NCBI RefSeq assembly: GCF_000815105.2
Contig: NZ_CP010310.2
Coordinates: 682,001 to 746,000, forward strand
Source of the DNA: Pandoraea pulmonicola
GTDB lineage: Bacteria > Pseudomonadota > Gammaproteobacteria > Burkholderiales > Burkholderiaceae
Direction of reading: 5' to 3'
DNA: 64,000 nt
In this document: positions 16,786-25,419 of the stretch, in pieces
How positions within the stretch are numbered: the stretch's first letter is position 1
How the letters are laid out: every line of letters starts with the position of its first letter
Translations under genes and position numbers: made by a program
Notes under the pieces: generated by a model
The model's database searches: none
Seen by the model: the letters and a program-made list of their open reading frames with translations, nothing else
What the model was told of the DNA's origin: nothing

Positions 16786-17928
16786 GTGACCCACAAGGGA
16801 CTGCCCGCGCTCGCGCTGGCTGCCGGCCTCGCATTGGCCCACACATCCGCCTCGGCCCAGACCGTGACGCTCTACGGCATTCTGGACACCGGCGTCGAAT
16901 ACATTTCTCACGCAGGTGCGAACAACAGTTCGCTCGTGCGCATGCCGGCCAACACCGGCTCGCTGCCGTCGCGCTGGGGACTGCGTGGCGACGAGGATCT
17001 CGGCGGCGGCCTGCATGCCGTGTTCGCGCTGGAGAACGGCTTCAACCTGCGTGCCGGCGATCTCAATCAGGGCGGACGACTCTTCGGTCGCCAGGCCTGG
17101 GTCGGGTTGTCGAACCAATACGGCACGCTGTCGTTCGGCCGCCAGTATTCGATGACGTTCTGGGTCATGGGCGACGCGGACATTCTCGGTCCGGATCTGT
17201 ACGGCAGCGGCTCGCTCGACAGCTACATCCCGAATGCTCGCAGCGACAATACCATCGCGTACAAGGGCGTGTTCCAGGGGCTGACGGTCGGCGCGACGTA
17301 CTCGTTCGGCCGCGACAGCGGCGGCACGGGCAATTCGCCGGGGCAGGGCACGTGCGCAGGGCAGGTCGCCGGGCAGATGACGGCGTGCCGTCAGATTTCC
17401 GCCATGCTCAAGTACGACACGCCGTGGTTCGGCGTGGCCGGCGCGTGGGACGAGCAACGCGGCGGCGCGGGCGCCGCGGCGAGCTTCTTCAACGGCGCGG
17501 CGGCGGTGCCGCTCACGAGTGCTTCCGACAAGGACACGCGCTGGCAGTTGAACGGCTATGTGAAGGGCGGCAACTGGAAAGCCGGCGCCGGATGGCTCGG
17601 GCGCCGCGTGCAGACTGCTTCCGCCGCGATTGCCGACGTGAATTCCGACATGTTCTACGTCGGCGCGCTGTATCAATTCACGCCGACGTTCGCCGTCGAC
17701 GGGGAAGTGTTCCGCATGCTCAATGCGCGCCAGAACACGCGGGCGACGATGGCGACGCTGCGCGGCACCTACTTCCTGTCCAAACGCACGGCCGTCTACA
17801 CGCAGGTCGCATGGCTGGGCAACAGCAGGAACGCCGCGTATTCGGTGAGTTCGGGCGGTGCGGGCGGCGCGCCGACGCCGGGCACCAGCCAGTTGGGCGT
17901 GAACGTCGGCATGCGGCATACGTTCTGA
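16786..17928 (+). CDS. Gram-negative general porin (OmpC/Porin_4 family)
   Basis: This is a 380-residue outer-membrane beta-barrel. It has a signal peptide of 24 residues (hydrophobic core LPALALAAGLALAHTSASA, cleavage before QTVTLYG). The mature start TVTLYGILDTGVEYISHAG is the typical Burkholderiales porin opening, and the protein ends in the required C-terminal Phe (GMRHTF). The loop-3 region PADRQFG-like stretch appears as FGRQAWVGLSNQYGTLSFGRQ. The GTG start at 16786 follows GGAG at 16773-16776. It probably imports the aromatic acid handled by the preceding genes. A strong bidirectional terminator follows. Confidence 0.92.
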   Translation: MTHKGLPALALAAGLALAHTSASAQTVTLYGILDTGVEYISHAGANNSSLVRMPANTGSLPSRWGLRGDEDLGGGLHAVFALENGFNLRAGDLNQGGRLFGRQAWVGLSNQYGTLSFGRQYSMTFWVMGDADILGPDLYGSGSLDSYIPNARSDNTIAYKGVFQGLTVGATYSFGRDSGGTGNSPGQGTCAGQVAGQMTACRQISAMLKYDTPWFGVAGAWDEQRGGAGAAASFFNGAAAVPLTSASDKDTRWQLNGYVKGGNWKAGAGWLGRRVQTASAAIADVNSDMFYVGALYQFTPTFAVDGEVFRMLNARQNTRATMATLRGTYFLSKRTAVYTQVAWLGNSRNAAYSVSSGGAGGAPTPGTSQLGVNVGMRHTF

Positions 17929-17951
17929 CATCCGACGCGGTCTGGCGAAAC

Positions 17952-17989
17952 GCAATACGGCGCACCGCTTTCACGGTGCGCCGTATTGC
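17952..17989. terminator. Bidirectional intrinsic terminator
   Basis: A perfect 16-bp stem, GCAATACGGCGCACCG (17952-17967) and its complement (17974-17989), encloses the six-base loop CTTTCA. It sits between the convergent porin and aldo/keto reductase genes, and serves both strands. T-runs are short, but the stem is very stable. Confidence 0.85.
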
Positions 17990-18004
17990 ATTACCGGCGC
18001 GGGC

Positions 18005-19054
18005 TTACAGCATGCCGGCTTCGGCGAGCTGTGCGCGGCGCGGGTCGCCCTGGCGGGAGAGCATCCAGCCCGGATACTCGCTCGGCAACGCGCTCGATGC
18101 GTCGATCGCCGCGAGCTCGCGCTCGCTGAGCGTGACGCGCGTTGCCGCGATGTTGTCGTCGAGCTGATCGGTGCGCTTCGCCCCGATGATCACCGTCGAT
18201 ACGACGGGCTGCGCGAGCAACCACGCGAGTGCGATCTGCGCGACCGACACGCCCTTTTCGGCGGCGATGCCGCGCATGACGTCGATGGCGTCGTAGGCGC
18301 GCTCCACGTTGACCGGCGGGAAGTCGAAGCTCTGGCGGCGGCTGCCGGCTTCGGACTGGCCGTCGCGGGTGTACTTGCCGGAGAGCAGGCCACCGGCGAG
18401 CGGGCTCCATACCATCAGGCCGACGTTTTCGCTGCGCAGCATCGGCACGATCTCGCGTTCGAGGTCACGCCCGGCGACGGTGTAGTACGCCTGCAGCGAT
18501 GCGAAGCTCGCGAGATTCAGTCGTGCCGAAATGCCGAGCGCCTTGGCGATCTGCCATGCCGCCCAGTTGGAGACGCCGATGTAGCGCACGTGGCCTTGGC
18601 GCACGAGCGTGTCGAGCGCGCCGAGCGTTTCCTCGATGGGCGTGGCCGGATCGAAGCCATGCACCTGGTATAGATCGATGTGATCGAGTTGCAGGCGTTT
18701 GAGGCTCGCCTTGATGCCGTCCATGATGTGATAGCGCGACAGGCCGCGCGAGTTGGTGCCCTGGGCGCCCGTCACGCCGAACACCTTGGTGGCGACGACG
18801 ACATTGTCGCGCGGCACCTTGAGATTGCGCAGCGCCTGACCCGTGAGGACTTCCGACTGCCCTTCCGAATAGACGTCGGCGGTGTCGATGAAGTTGATGC
18901 CCGCGTCGAGCGCACGGCCCACGAGGGTGTCGACGTCGTTCTGCTGCAGATGTCCGATCTTGCTCCACAGTTCGCCCTGCCCGCCGAAGGTCATCGTGCC
19001 GAGGCACAGTTCCGAGACGAAGAGGCCGGTGTTGCCGAGTTTCCGTTGTCGCAT
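18005..19054 (-). CDS. Aldo/keto reductase
   Basis: This 349-residue NADPH-dependent (beta/alpha)8 oxidoreductase contains the full catalytic tetrad: Asp57 and Tyr62 in NFIDTADVYSEG, Lys90 in VVATKVFG and His132 in LYQVHGFD. The cofactor loop near the C-terminus reads VVSTVIIGAKRTDQLDDN. The family reduces diverse aldehydes and ketones, so the substrate is not predictable. It is divergent from an AraC regulator of the YqhC type, and such regulators control aldehyde reductases in E. coli. Role in aldehyde detoxification is therefore plausible. Confidence 0.9.
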   Translation of the reverse strand: MRQRKLGNTGLFVSELCLGTMTFGGQGELWSKIGHLQQNDVDTLVGRALDAGINFIDTADVYSEGQSEVLTGQALRNLKVPRDNVVVATKVFGVTGAQGTNSRGLSRYHIMDGIKASLKRLQLDHIDLYQVHGFDPATPIEETLGALDTLVRQGHVRYIGVSNWAAWQIAKALGISARLNLASFASLQAYYTVAGRDLEREIVPMLRSENVGLMVWSPLAGGLLSGKYTRDGQSEAGSRRQSFDFPPVNVERAYDAIDVMRGIAAEKGVSVAQIALAWLLAQPVVSTVIIGAKRTDQLDDNIAATRVTLSERELAAIDASSALPSEYPGWMLSRQGDPRRAQLAEAGML

Positions 19055-19459
19055 TGCATCGCTCCGTTGAAATTGCCGCCCGTAGTCGGCGCCGTCGGAG
19101 AGAGGGGGACGGCGTCTACGGGATGGGAGCCATTATGTGGCGCGGGGCATCAGGCAAGCAGTACCTGTTCCTGCACATTTCCTGCCTGATTCTGCAAGCG
19201 GTGCATATCGCCGTTTCCTGAGGCTTTCGGTTACGCACGGGAATGGCGGGAAACCGTTGCCCAATATGGCAGGACGATGACATTGGGGGTGATGGACAAG
19301 TGTGTGGGACGAGCCGATCAATCTCCTGAATTTGCCGGATCCTCCGGAATTCCTGCCTGATCGTGGACGTTCCTTGCCGGAGAATCAGGCAAGCCAGGCC
19401 GGCAGGCGTATGCTGTCGCCTGTGTGACCGCCGCGGTCACGTTGGTTGAGGGGATGGAA
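19055..19459. promoter_or_regulatory. Divergent AKR/AraC control region with four ATCAGGCA(A/G)G boxes
   Basis: Four near-identical boxes are visible: plus strand at 19149-19158 and 19384-19393, minus strand at 19181-19190 and 19352-19361. They form two inverted pairs, one near each promoter. A perfect palindrome GTGACCG-CCG-CGGTCAC lies at 19424-19440, just before the AraC start. No coding frame is convincing here. The repeats are seen directly; binding by the AraC protein is inferred. Confidence 0.6.
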
Positions 19460-20434
19460 ATGCATCTGGTCAAGACACTGCCTCGCGAGGCCTCGCAAAG
19501 CGACTTTGCGGACGACCCATCGCACGCCGCGCGCGCGGAGTTGGTGCATCTGCTCGAGCGTGCGACGCACGGGCTGGACGGTACGTCGCCGACGGCCGTG
19601 GCGGGACTGTCCGTGCATCGGATCCTGCACCCGGGTGGCCCGAAGCCGGCGATGCAGCTACCGGCGTTCGCGGTCATCGCGCAGGGAGCGAAGCAGTTGC
19701 AGATCGGCGATGAGCACTATGCGTACGACCCGATGCACTACCTGGTGTCGTCGGTGCATTTGCCGGTGGTTGCGCAGGTGTCGGGGGCGAGCGAACAGTC
19801 GCCGTATCTCGGCATGCGACTGGATCTGGATGCCGAGGATGTCACGTCGCTGATTGGCGACGAGAATCTGCCGCCGCCCGCCGCGTCGGTGAGTGGACGC
19901 GGGATGTACGTGAATCGGCTGGATGCGGCGTTGCTCGACGCGGTGTTGCGTCTGCTGCGCTTGCTGGAGTCGCCGCGCGACGTGCCGATTCTGGCGCCGA
20001 TGATCAAACGCGAGATCGTGTACCGGTTGCTGATGAACGGGCAGGGCGTGCTGCTGAGACAGATGGCGATGCAGGACAGCCAGATGAACCGCATCGCGCG
20101 CGCGGTGCGTTGGTTGCGCGAGAACTACGCGCAGCCGTTGCGGGCGGAGGCGCTGGCGCAGGAAGTGCATATGAGCGTGTCGTCGCTGCATCACCATTTC
20201 AAGCTCGTGACGGCGATGAGTCCGCTGCAGTATCAGAAGCAATTGCGATTGCAGGAAGCGAGGCGCTTGATCTTTGCGGCGGACGTGGCGGTGGCGGCGG
20301 CCGCGCTGGCGGTGGGTTACGAGAGCGCGTCGCAGTTCAGCCGCGAATACGCCCGGGTGTTCGGCGAAGCGCCGCTGCGCGACAAGCGTCGCTGGTTGCA
20401 GGAGGGAGAGGCGGGAGCGGCGGCGAGGCGCTAG
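19460..20434 (+). CDS. AraC-family regulator with AraC_N domain (YqhC-like)
   Basis: This is a 324-residue regulator. The N-terminal part (about 20-190) matches the AraC_N ligand domain (LSVHRILHPGGPKPAMQLPAF, VIAQGAKQLQIGDEHYAYDP). The C-terminal double helix-turn-helix is seen in LAQEVHMSVSSLHHHFK and in ALAVGYESASQFSREYARVFG. Members such as E. coli YqhC activate a nearby aldehyde reductase. I prefer ATG 19460, eight bases after GAGGGG; ATG 19454 is too close to that site. It is divergent from the aldo/keto reductase and separated by the boxed region. Confidence 0.87.
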   Translation: MHLVKTLPREASQSDFADDPSHAARAELVHLLERATHGLDGTSPTAVAGLSVHRILHPGGPKPAMQLPAFAVIAQGAKQLQIGDEHYAYDPMHYLVSSVHLPVVAQVSGASEQSPYLGMRLDLDAEDVTSLIGDENLPPPAASVSGRGMYVNRLDAALLDAVLRLLRLLESPRDVPILAPMIKREIVYRLLMNGQGVLLRQMAMQDSQMNRIARAVRWLRENYAQPLRAEALAQEVHMSVSSLHHHFKLVTAMSPLQYQKQLRLQEARRLIFAADVAVAAAALAVGYESASQFSREYARVFGEAPLRDKRRWLQEGEAGAAARR

Positions 20435-20573
20435 ACTTGTTCGTCCTTCCTACTTTTGCGTGCTGCGTTTGCGCGCGGCTTCGCGGCGCGCAGCGAAATG
20501 AATTACAGTGCCGGCGGAGGCCTGCAATTTCACCACCACGTCTTGGAATTGCCCGCGGACGAGCCGCCACGGC

Positions 20574-21491
20574 TCAATCCTCCAACCGTTCCAGAATCTC
20601 TTTCGTCACGCGCTGCCGGGCGGCTTTTTCGTAATCCGCCCAAGGATCGCGCTTGAGCGCGGAGAGGCGGTCGAGTGCATTGCGCACGTTCCACTGGTCC
20701 GCACTTCGCAAGTCAGGCAACTCCTCCCAGGCGATCGGCATCGACACGGCCATGCCTTCGCGGGCGCGAGCCGAGTACGCGCAGACGGTGGTTGCCCCGC
20801 GGTAGTTGCGCAAGTAATCGATGAAGCACTTGCCGACGCGATGTTTCGGTCCCATCGTCGCCGTGAAGCGATCCGGAAAGACGCGCGCCATATGTCTCGC
20901 CACGCGCTCGGCAAAGCCCTTCGCGAGTTCCCAGTCGTGACGTCGTGCCAGCGGCGCCACCACGTGCAGGCCCTTGCCGCCGCTCGTCTTCACGAACACC
21001 TCGAGCCCCAGTTCCTCCATCAGACTGCGAATCAGTTCCGCACCGTCACGGATCTGGGCGAACTCCACGCCCTTGCCCGGATCCAGATCGAAGATCACCC
21101 GGTCGGGACGCTCGATCAGATCGCTGCGCGCATTCCATGTGTGGAATTCGACCGTGCCCATCTGCACGGCGCCGACGAGCCCTCGCACGTCGTCGATTTG
21201 CATCAACGGCTGATGATCAGGATCGAGCGACGGATCGAGCTCACGCACGCCTCGCATCGTTTTCGCCGCGTGCTTCTGAAAGAACATCTCGCCGCCGATG
21301 CCCTCGGGCGCACGCAGTACTGCAAACGGGCGCTCGTCGAGCTGCGGCAGCATCCACTGACTGACGGCGTTGTAGTACGCCGCCAGCTCCGCCTTCGTGA
21401 CGCCCGACTGCGTGTCCATCACCCGGTCGCCGTGCGTGATCTTCATCGGCAGGGCCGAGCTGTTGTGCTTCGGTGACGCTGCACGAGCCAT
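20574..21491 (-). CDS. ligD: Stand-alone LigD polymerase/primase domain (NHEJ)
   Basis: This 305-residue protein covers only the primase-polymerase domain of bacterial LigD. The metal-binding acidic residues are present: Asp135 and Asp137 in RVIFDLDPGKG and Asp225 in KCFIDYLRN, plus the nucleotide-binding motif KTSGGKGLHVV. Such domains fill or extend ends during non-homologous end joining with Ku and a ligase domain. Here no ligase, phosphoesterase or Ku gene is adjacent. It is either a split LigD or an auxiliary polymerase. It faces away from a small stress-type membrane protein gene across 400 bases. Confidence 0.88.
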   Translation of the reverse strand: MARAASPKHNSSALPMKITHGDRVMDTQSGVTKAELAAYYNAVSQWMLPQLDERPFAVLRAPEGIGGEMFFQKHAAKTMRGVRELDPSLDPDHQPLMQIDDVRGLVGAVQMGTVEFHTWNARSDLIERPDRVIFDLDPGKGVEFAQIRDGAELIRSLMEELGLEVFVKTSGGKGLHVVAPLARRHDWELAKGFAERVARHMARVFPDRFTATMGPKHRVGKCFIDYLRNYRGATTVCAYSARAREGMAVSMPIAWEELPDLRSADQWNVRNALDRLSALKRDPWADYEKAARQRVTKEILERLED

Positions 21492-21898
21492 GGACGGAGT
21501 CTCCTCATGGATGTTGGGGCGCCCGGCGCGCGGCCTGCGTCGATGAGTTGGCTTTTTGCGTCGGCATGACCGTCGTCACTCGTCCTTGTTTTTCCTGGCG
21601 GTCTGCGTGGCAGCAGGATTCGCCGAACAAATTGCGCCGACGTCGCGCACGGCATAGTTGCCTTCCTCGTACTCGCAGCCGTGCACGATCTGCCCGTGCA
21701 TCGTCGCGGGCCATTCCCCGGCCCCTCGCAATACCTGCGATAGATGCAAATGCGATTCGCGGGCCGGCGGGTGGGTTCCCGGACATTGATTTTCTCAATG
21801 TCTGTCGTCGATCGAAAGGATTCCTTGATGAAACGAAGCGGGATGCTTGTCATCCCACGGGAATCAGTACGTGTATCGAAGACAAAGGGAGAATTGCG
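21492..21898. other. Intergenic region between ligD and a membrane-protein gene
   Basis: Mostly non-coding. It contains one possible short minus-strand gene (listed separately) and the upstream region of the gene at 21899. A short T/A-rich patch around 21785-21830 may hold a promoter; no palindrome stood out. Confidence 0.35.
21576..21701 (-). CDS. Possible small protein of 41 residues
   Basis: The frame starts MHGQIVHGCEYEEGNYAVRD and runs to TGA at 21576-21578, ending in a lysine-rich tail. The acidic/aromatic start and absence of low-complexity arginine strings look more coding-like than the usual GC-rich antisense noise, and the frame stays open upstream to about 21790. There is no clear ribosome site and I do not recognise it. 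Confidence 0.22.
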   Translation of the reverse strand: MHGQIVHGCEYEEGNYAVRDVGAICSANPAATQTARKNKDE

Positions 21899-22597
21899 AT
21901 GGCGAAGATTGTCGCGGGACGTTTCACGACGTTCGATCAGGCGAATCTGGTCGCAAGCCGTTTGTACGACCGGGCATTCCGCACGAACGACGTTTCGGTG
22001 TTCTTTCTGAATCCCACGGGCCAGCACGCGCGCTTTCCTGTCGGTGGCGACGTCAATGCCGATGCGGCCGCGCGTCCGGCGGGCAAGGGCGCGGCGCAGG
22101 GCGTGATCGTGGGTGGCGTGTTCGGGTTGGCGCTGGGCGTGCTGTTGTTCGTCGTGTTGTGGCGTTTTTGGCTCGTGCCGGTGGTGGGATTGATGGCCGG
22201 GGCCTATCTCGGCGCGTTCTTCGGCGCGCTGCAACGTTTGCGGGGCCATGAAGAAGTGTCGGCCGCACAGGCGGGCATGCGTGACGCCGGCGTGATGCTG
22301 GCCACCCACGTGGACGACGCCACGGCGGACACGGCGATAGCCGTATTGCGCGACGCTGGCGCCGCGGAAATCGAGGAGGCGGATGGCGTGTGGGAAGACG
22401 GCGAGTGGCGCGACTTCGATCCGACGCAGCGGGTTGGCACGCCGCACGAAGCCGAAGCGCGCCCTGAACCGACCGTGGGTGTCGCGGCCAATGATCGGCC
22501 GCCGCCGCGGCGGGATCGGCACGGCCCGGTTCGCGGCGACGCGCAGCCGTACAAGGACGCCACACGGGCCAGCCCTCGCCGCACGGACTGGCTGTAG
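21899..22597 (+). CDS. Membrane protein with glycine-rich central helix hairpin, unknown function
   Basis: This is a 232-residue protein. A soluble N-terminal domain (MAKIVAGRFTTFDQANLVAS) begins like the YflT/GsiB-type stress domains that keep two half-sites. Then come two membrane helices (about residues 66-88 and 92-108, GVIVGGVFGLALGVLLFVVL and LVPVVGLMAGAYLGAFFGAL) and a second soluble part with VMLATHVDDATADTAIAVLRDAGA. That last segment is typical of membrane proteins annotated as related to general stress protein 17M. The C-terminal 50 residues are disordered and rich in Arg and Pro. GGGAGAA precedes the start. Role in stress is a guess. Confidence 0.72.
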   Translation: MAKIVAGRFTTFDQANLVASRLYDRAFRTNDVSVFFLNPTGQHARFPVGGDVNADAAARPAGKGAAQGVIVGGVFGLALGVLLFVVLWRFWLVPVVGLMAGAYLGAFFGALQRLRGHEEVSAAQAGMRDAGVMLATHVDDATADTAIAVLRDAGAAEIEEADGVWEDGEWRDFDPTQRVGTPHEAEARPEPTVGVAANDRPPPRRDRHGPVRGDAQPYKDATRASPRRTDWL

Positions 22598-22630
22598 AAT
22601 TTTCGATGTCACGGCTACGGGAGACTTGCC

Positions 22631-22882
22631 ATGCTGTCGATCCACACCGGTTTCGTCGTCTGTCCGACCTGTCAAACGCGCTTCGCCGTTGCGGCGAGTG
22701 AGCCGTCCGTCCAGGCGATGGACGACTATCTGCATTCGGATGCGCAGGTGAAATGCCCGACGTGCGACACCGCATTCGCCACGGGCAGCGCCAGGAGCAG
22801 CATCGAACTCGAACCCGTCAACGACGGCGAAACCCTCTCGCCGTCACCCGAGCGAAGCATTGACGGGTTGGATAATCACTGA
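22631..22882 (+). CDS. Small CxxC zinc-ribbon-like protein
   Basis: This 83-residue protein has two Cys-Pro-Thr-Cys knuckles, VVCPTCQTRF (residues 10-19) and VKCPTCDTAF (40-49), so it probably binds one zinc as a zinc ribbon. The remainder is acidic and disordered. The distance between knuckles resembles the short zinc_ribbon/MJ0042 domains often found at the N-terminus of larger proteins, but nothing follows here. CGGGAGACTTGCC upstream gives a good ribosome site. It starts 33 bases after the membrane-protein gene and may be co-transcribed with it. Confidence 0.65.
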   Translation: MLSIHTGFVVCPTCQTRFAVAASEPSVQAMDDYLHSDAQVKCPTCDTAFATGSARSSIELEPVNDGETLSPSPERSIDGLDNH

Positions 22883-22910
22883 CGCCTGACAGCGGTTCGA
22901 GGTCGCGTCT

Positions 22911-23852
22911 TCACAACGGCGTCAACAATGCCTCGCCCGCCTCAAAGCGGCGGGTGTTCTCGAGGAACATGGCGAGGGTGGCGGCTTCGGCTTCGGGGGA
23001 GCGTCCGGCGACGTGGGGGCTGAGCACCACGTTCTGCAAATCGATCAGCATCCGCGGCGGCGACGGTTCTCCTTCGTATACGTCCAGCCCGGCGCCCGCG
23101 ATGACGCCTTCGCGCAGCGCTTCAGCCAGCGCTGCCGTGTCCACCACGCTGCCGCGCCCCATGTTCACGAGGAAGCCGTTCCTGCCGAGGGCGCGCAGCA
23201 CTTCGGCATTCACCAGGTGGTGCGACGCCTGTCCGCCCGGCGCCGTCACCACGAGATAGTCGGCCCACTCGGCCAACGCCAGCACGCTGTCGAAATACTG
23301 GTAATGCGCAGGCAAGTCGTCGCGACGGTTGCGATTGCGATAACCGATCCGCATATCGAATCCTTCCGCGCGCTTGGCGAACTGACGCCCGATCGCCCCC
23401 AGCCCGACGATGCCCATCTTCTTGCCCGACACACCAGGCTGCATCGGCAGTGCATCGCGCCATATGCCCTTGCGGCACGCCGCGTCGTACTCGGGAATGC
23501 GACGCACCGCCGCGAGCAGCAGCGCAAAGCCCTGATCCGCCACCGTCGCCGCATTGGCGCCGGCCCCGTTCACCGCCACGATATTGCGCGCGCGCATTGC
23601 CGCGAGATCCAGATTCTCGTAGCCGGCGCCCAGTGCACCGACCAGTTCGACGTTCGGCAGATGCGACAGCTCGGCGGCGTTCAACCCGCGTCCGCCGTTG
23701 GTGAGCACGAAGCGAACGCGTTCGCCTTCGGCCCCCCAGCCTTCCGGCACAGGATGATGACTCGGCCGATACACCACGTCGAAGCGGGTTTGCAGTTCAG
23801 CCAACTGTTCGGCATGCATCGGAATCAAGACCAGCAATGGGGGCAGCGACAC
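22911..23852 (-). CDS. D-isomer-specific 2-hydroxyacid dehydrogenase
   Basis: This is a 313-residue NAD(P)H-dependent oxidoreductase. The Rossmann motif is KKMGIVGLGAIGRQFAKR, and the catalytic Arg, Glu and His occur in VNMGRGSVVD, GLDVYEGEPSPP and VLSPHVAGRS. It likely reduces glyoxylate, hydroxypyruvate or a related 2-keto acid. I choose the GTG at 23852, seven bases after a GGAG site, which gives the usual length. It lies downstream of the gentisate block but behind a strong terminator, so it is probably a separate unit. Confidence 0.85.
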   Translation of the reverse strand: MSLPPLLVLIPMHAEQLAELQTRFDVVYRPSHHPVPEGWGAEGERVRFVLTNGGRGLNAAELSHLPNVELVGALGAGYENLDLAAMRARNIVAVNGAGANAATVADQGFALLLAAVRRIPEYDAACRKGIWRDALPMQPGVSGKKMGIVGLGAIGRQFAKRAEGFDMRIGYRNRNRRDDLPAHYQYFDSVLALAEWADYLVVTAPGGQASHHLVNAEVLRALGRNGFLVNMGRGSVVDTAALAEALREGVIAGAGLDVYEGEPSPPRMLIDLQNVVLSPHVAGRSPEAEAATLAMFLENTRRFEAGEALLTPL

Positions 23853-23982
23853 CTTCAATCTCCGGCAGGGATAAGGAAAAAGACAATGACAAGCATTCGA
23901 CACTGTATTCCTATCCGCGACGTTTTGCGTCGCAGCGTTCGGAAAGATCACCCCGCGACGTCGGCTGTTCCCGCCGCAAAAG

Positions 23983-24022
23983 CCGACGGGCGCCATCGCA
24001 TATCGCGAATGGCGCCCGTCGG
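23983..24022 (-). terminator. Intrinsic terminator after the gentisate-block transporter
   Basis: A perfect 14-bp stem (CCGACGGGCGCCAT at 23983-23996 with its complement at 24009-24022) around a 12-base loop is followed on the minus strand by CTTTTG. It lies just downstream of the transporter gene ending at 24076. A second small hairpin (CGGGCG-TTG-CGCCCG, 24033-24047) sits between them. Confidence 0.8.
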
Positions 24023-24075
24023 AAGGGCATACCGGGCGTTGCGCCCGACGAAACAGCGCAGCGTAGCTCAGGGAC

Positions 24076-25419
24076 TCAGGCCGCAACCTCCATGGCGCGC
24101 GTCGCCTGACGGTGACGCAGACGGCCCAGCGTGAGCATCGTCAGGCCGGCAAGCACGGCCGGCACGCCGATGGCGGCGAAGAGTGCCGGCATCGACCAGC
24201 CCATCGCGAGCATCGACGCGCCGCCGACCGATCCGACCACCGATCCCAGCCGCCCCACGCCGTTCGCCCAGCTCACACCCGTCGCGCGGCAGTCCGTCGG
24301 ATAGAACTCGGCGGACAGCGCGTTGGCGCCGACCTGGCCGCCCGACACGCAGAAGCCAGCCCAGAACACCGCCACCGACGCGAGCACCGGCGAACTGGCG
24401 AGCGGGCCGACGGCCGCCACGCAAATGCCGGCGAGCACATAGGCAGCGGCGAGCACGTAATGCGGGTTGAAGCGATCCATCAGCCAGCCGAGCACGATGG
24501 CGCCGAGTGTGCCGCCGACCTGGAACATCGCGGTGACGATGGCCGCGTTGCGCAGCGTCAGACCGTTCGTGCGCAGGAGCGTCGGCAGCCAGCTCGAGAG
24601 CAGGTAGATCACGAGCAGGCTCATGAAGAACGTGATCCAGAACAGCAGCGTGCCACGCAGCAGCGCCGGCTTGAACAGGTGCCCCACCGGCGACGTGGTG
24701 GACGGCTTCGAGGCAATGTTGAACGTCGCACCCCGCAGATCCTCATGCGGTGCGATTCGCTGCAGCGACGCGGCCACGGACTCCGGCGACTTGCCGGCCA
24801 TCACGAGGTAGCGCACCGATTCCGGCAGGGCGCGAACCAGAAACACGCCGAGCACGAGCGGCATCACGCCACCCACGATCAGCACGGAACGCCAGCCGAA
24901 CGCCTCGATCAGTCCGGCCGACGCCAGACCGCCCAGTGCCGAACCGAGCGTGAAGCCGCAGAACATCGTCGTGACGAGGAACGACCGACGCGAATCGGGG
25001 CAGTACTCGGACGTGAGCGTGATGGCGTTGGGCATCGCGCCGCCCAGGCCGAGGCCGGTGAGAAAGCGCAGCGCGATCAGTTGCCACAGCTCCATCGACC
25101 ACGCCGAGACGAGACTCGCCAGACCGAAGAACATCACGGAGAAGATCAGGATCGACTTGCGCCCGAACTTGTCGGCGAGCGGGCCGAACAGGAACGCGCC
25201 TGCCATCAGGCCCGCGAGTCCCGCGCCGAAGAGCGGTGCGAGATGCGCCGGGGTGAGCGACCACTCGGCGCGGATGGCCGGGGCAATGAAGCCGATCGCC
25301 GCCGTGTCGAAGCCGTCGATGGCCACGATCAGGAAGCACAGGACGACGATCATCACCTGGAACGGCGAAATGCGATGCCGGTCGATGAACGCCGTCACGT
25401 TGATGGGGGTGGCTGGCAT
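24076..25419 (-). CDS. MFS aromatic acid:H+ symporter (AAHS), 3-hydroxybenzoate/gentisate uptake
   Basis: This 447-residue, 12-helix transporter has the AAHS motif AIDGFDTAAIGFIAPAI in helix 1, GPLADKFGRKSILI in the 2-3 loop and LRFLTGLGLGGAMPNAI in helix 4. It is clearly related to the transporter at 15301 and is probably a paralogue with a different substrate. Its place as the last gene of the 3-hydroxybenzoate-to-fumarate operon, just before a terminator, makes it the likely 3-hydroxybenzoate or gentisate importer (compare MhbT/GenK). Confidence 0.9.
   Translation of the reverse strand: MPATPINVTAFIDRHRISPFQVMIVVLCFLIVAIDGFDTAAIGFIAPAIRAEWSLTPAHLAPLFGAGLAGLMAGAFLFGPLADKFGRKSILIFSVMFFGLASLVSAWSMELWQLIALRFLTGLGLGGAMPNAITLTSEYCPDSRRSFLVTTMFCGFTLGSALGGLASAGLIEAFGWRSVLIVGGVMPLVLGVFLVRALPESVRYLVMAGKSPESVAASLQRIAPHEDLRGATFNIASKPSTTSPVGHLFKPALLRGTLLFWITFFMSLLVIYLLSSWLPTLLRTNGLTLRNAAIVTAMFQVGGTLGAIVLGWLMDRFNPHYVLAAAYVLAGICVAAVGPLASSPVLASVAVFWAGFCVSGGQVGANALSAEFYPTDCRATGVSWANGVGRLGSVVGSVGGASMLAMGWSMPALFAAIGVPAVLAGLTMLTLGRLRHRQATRAMEVAA

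Noticed and set aside
15232..17955. Roughly 900-codon open frames on both strands over the transporter and porin genes
   Set aside because: They overlap well-supported genes in other frames, are extremely rich in Arg, Ala and His, and show no domain.
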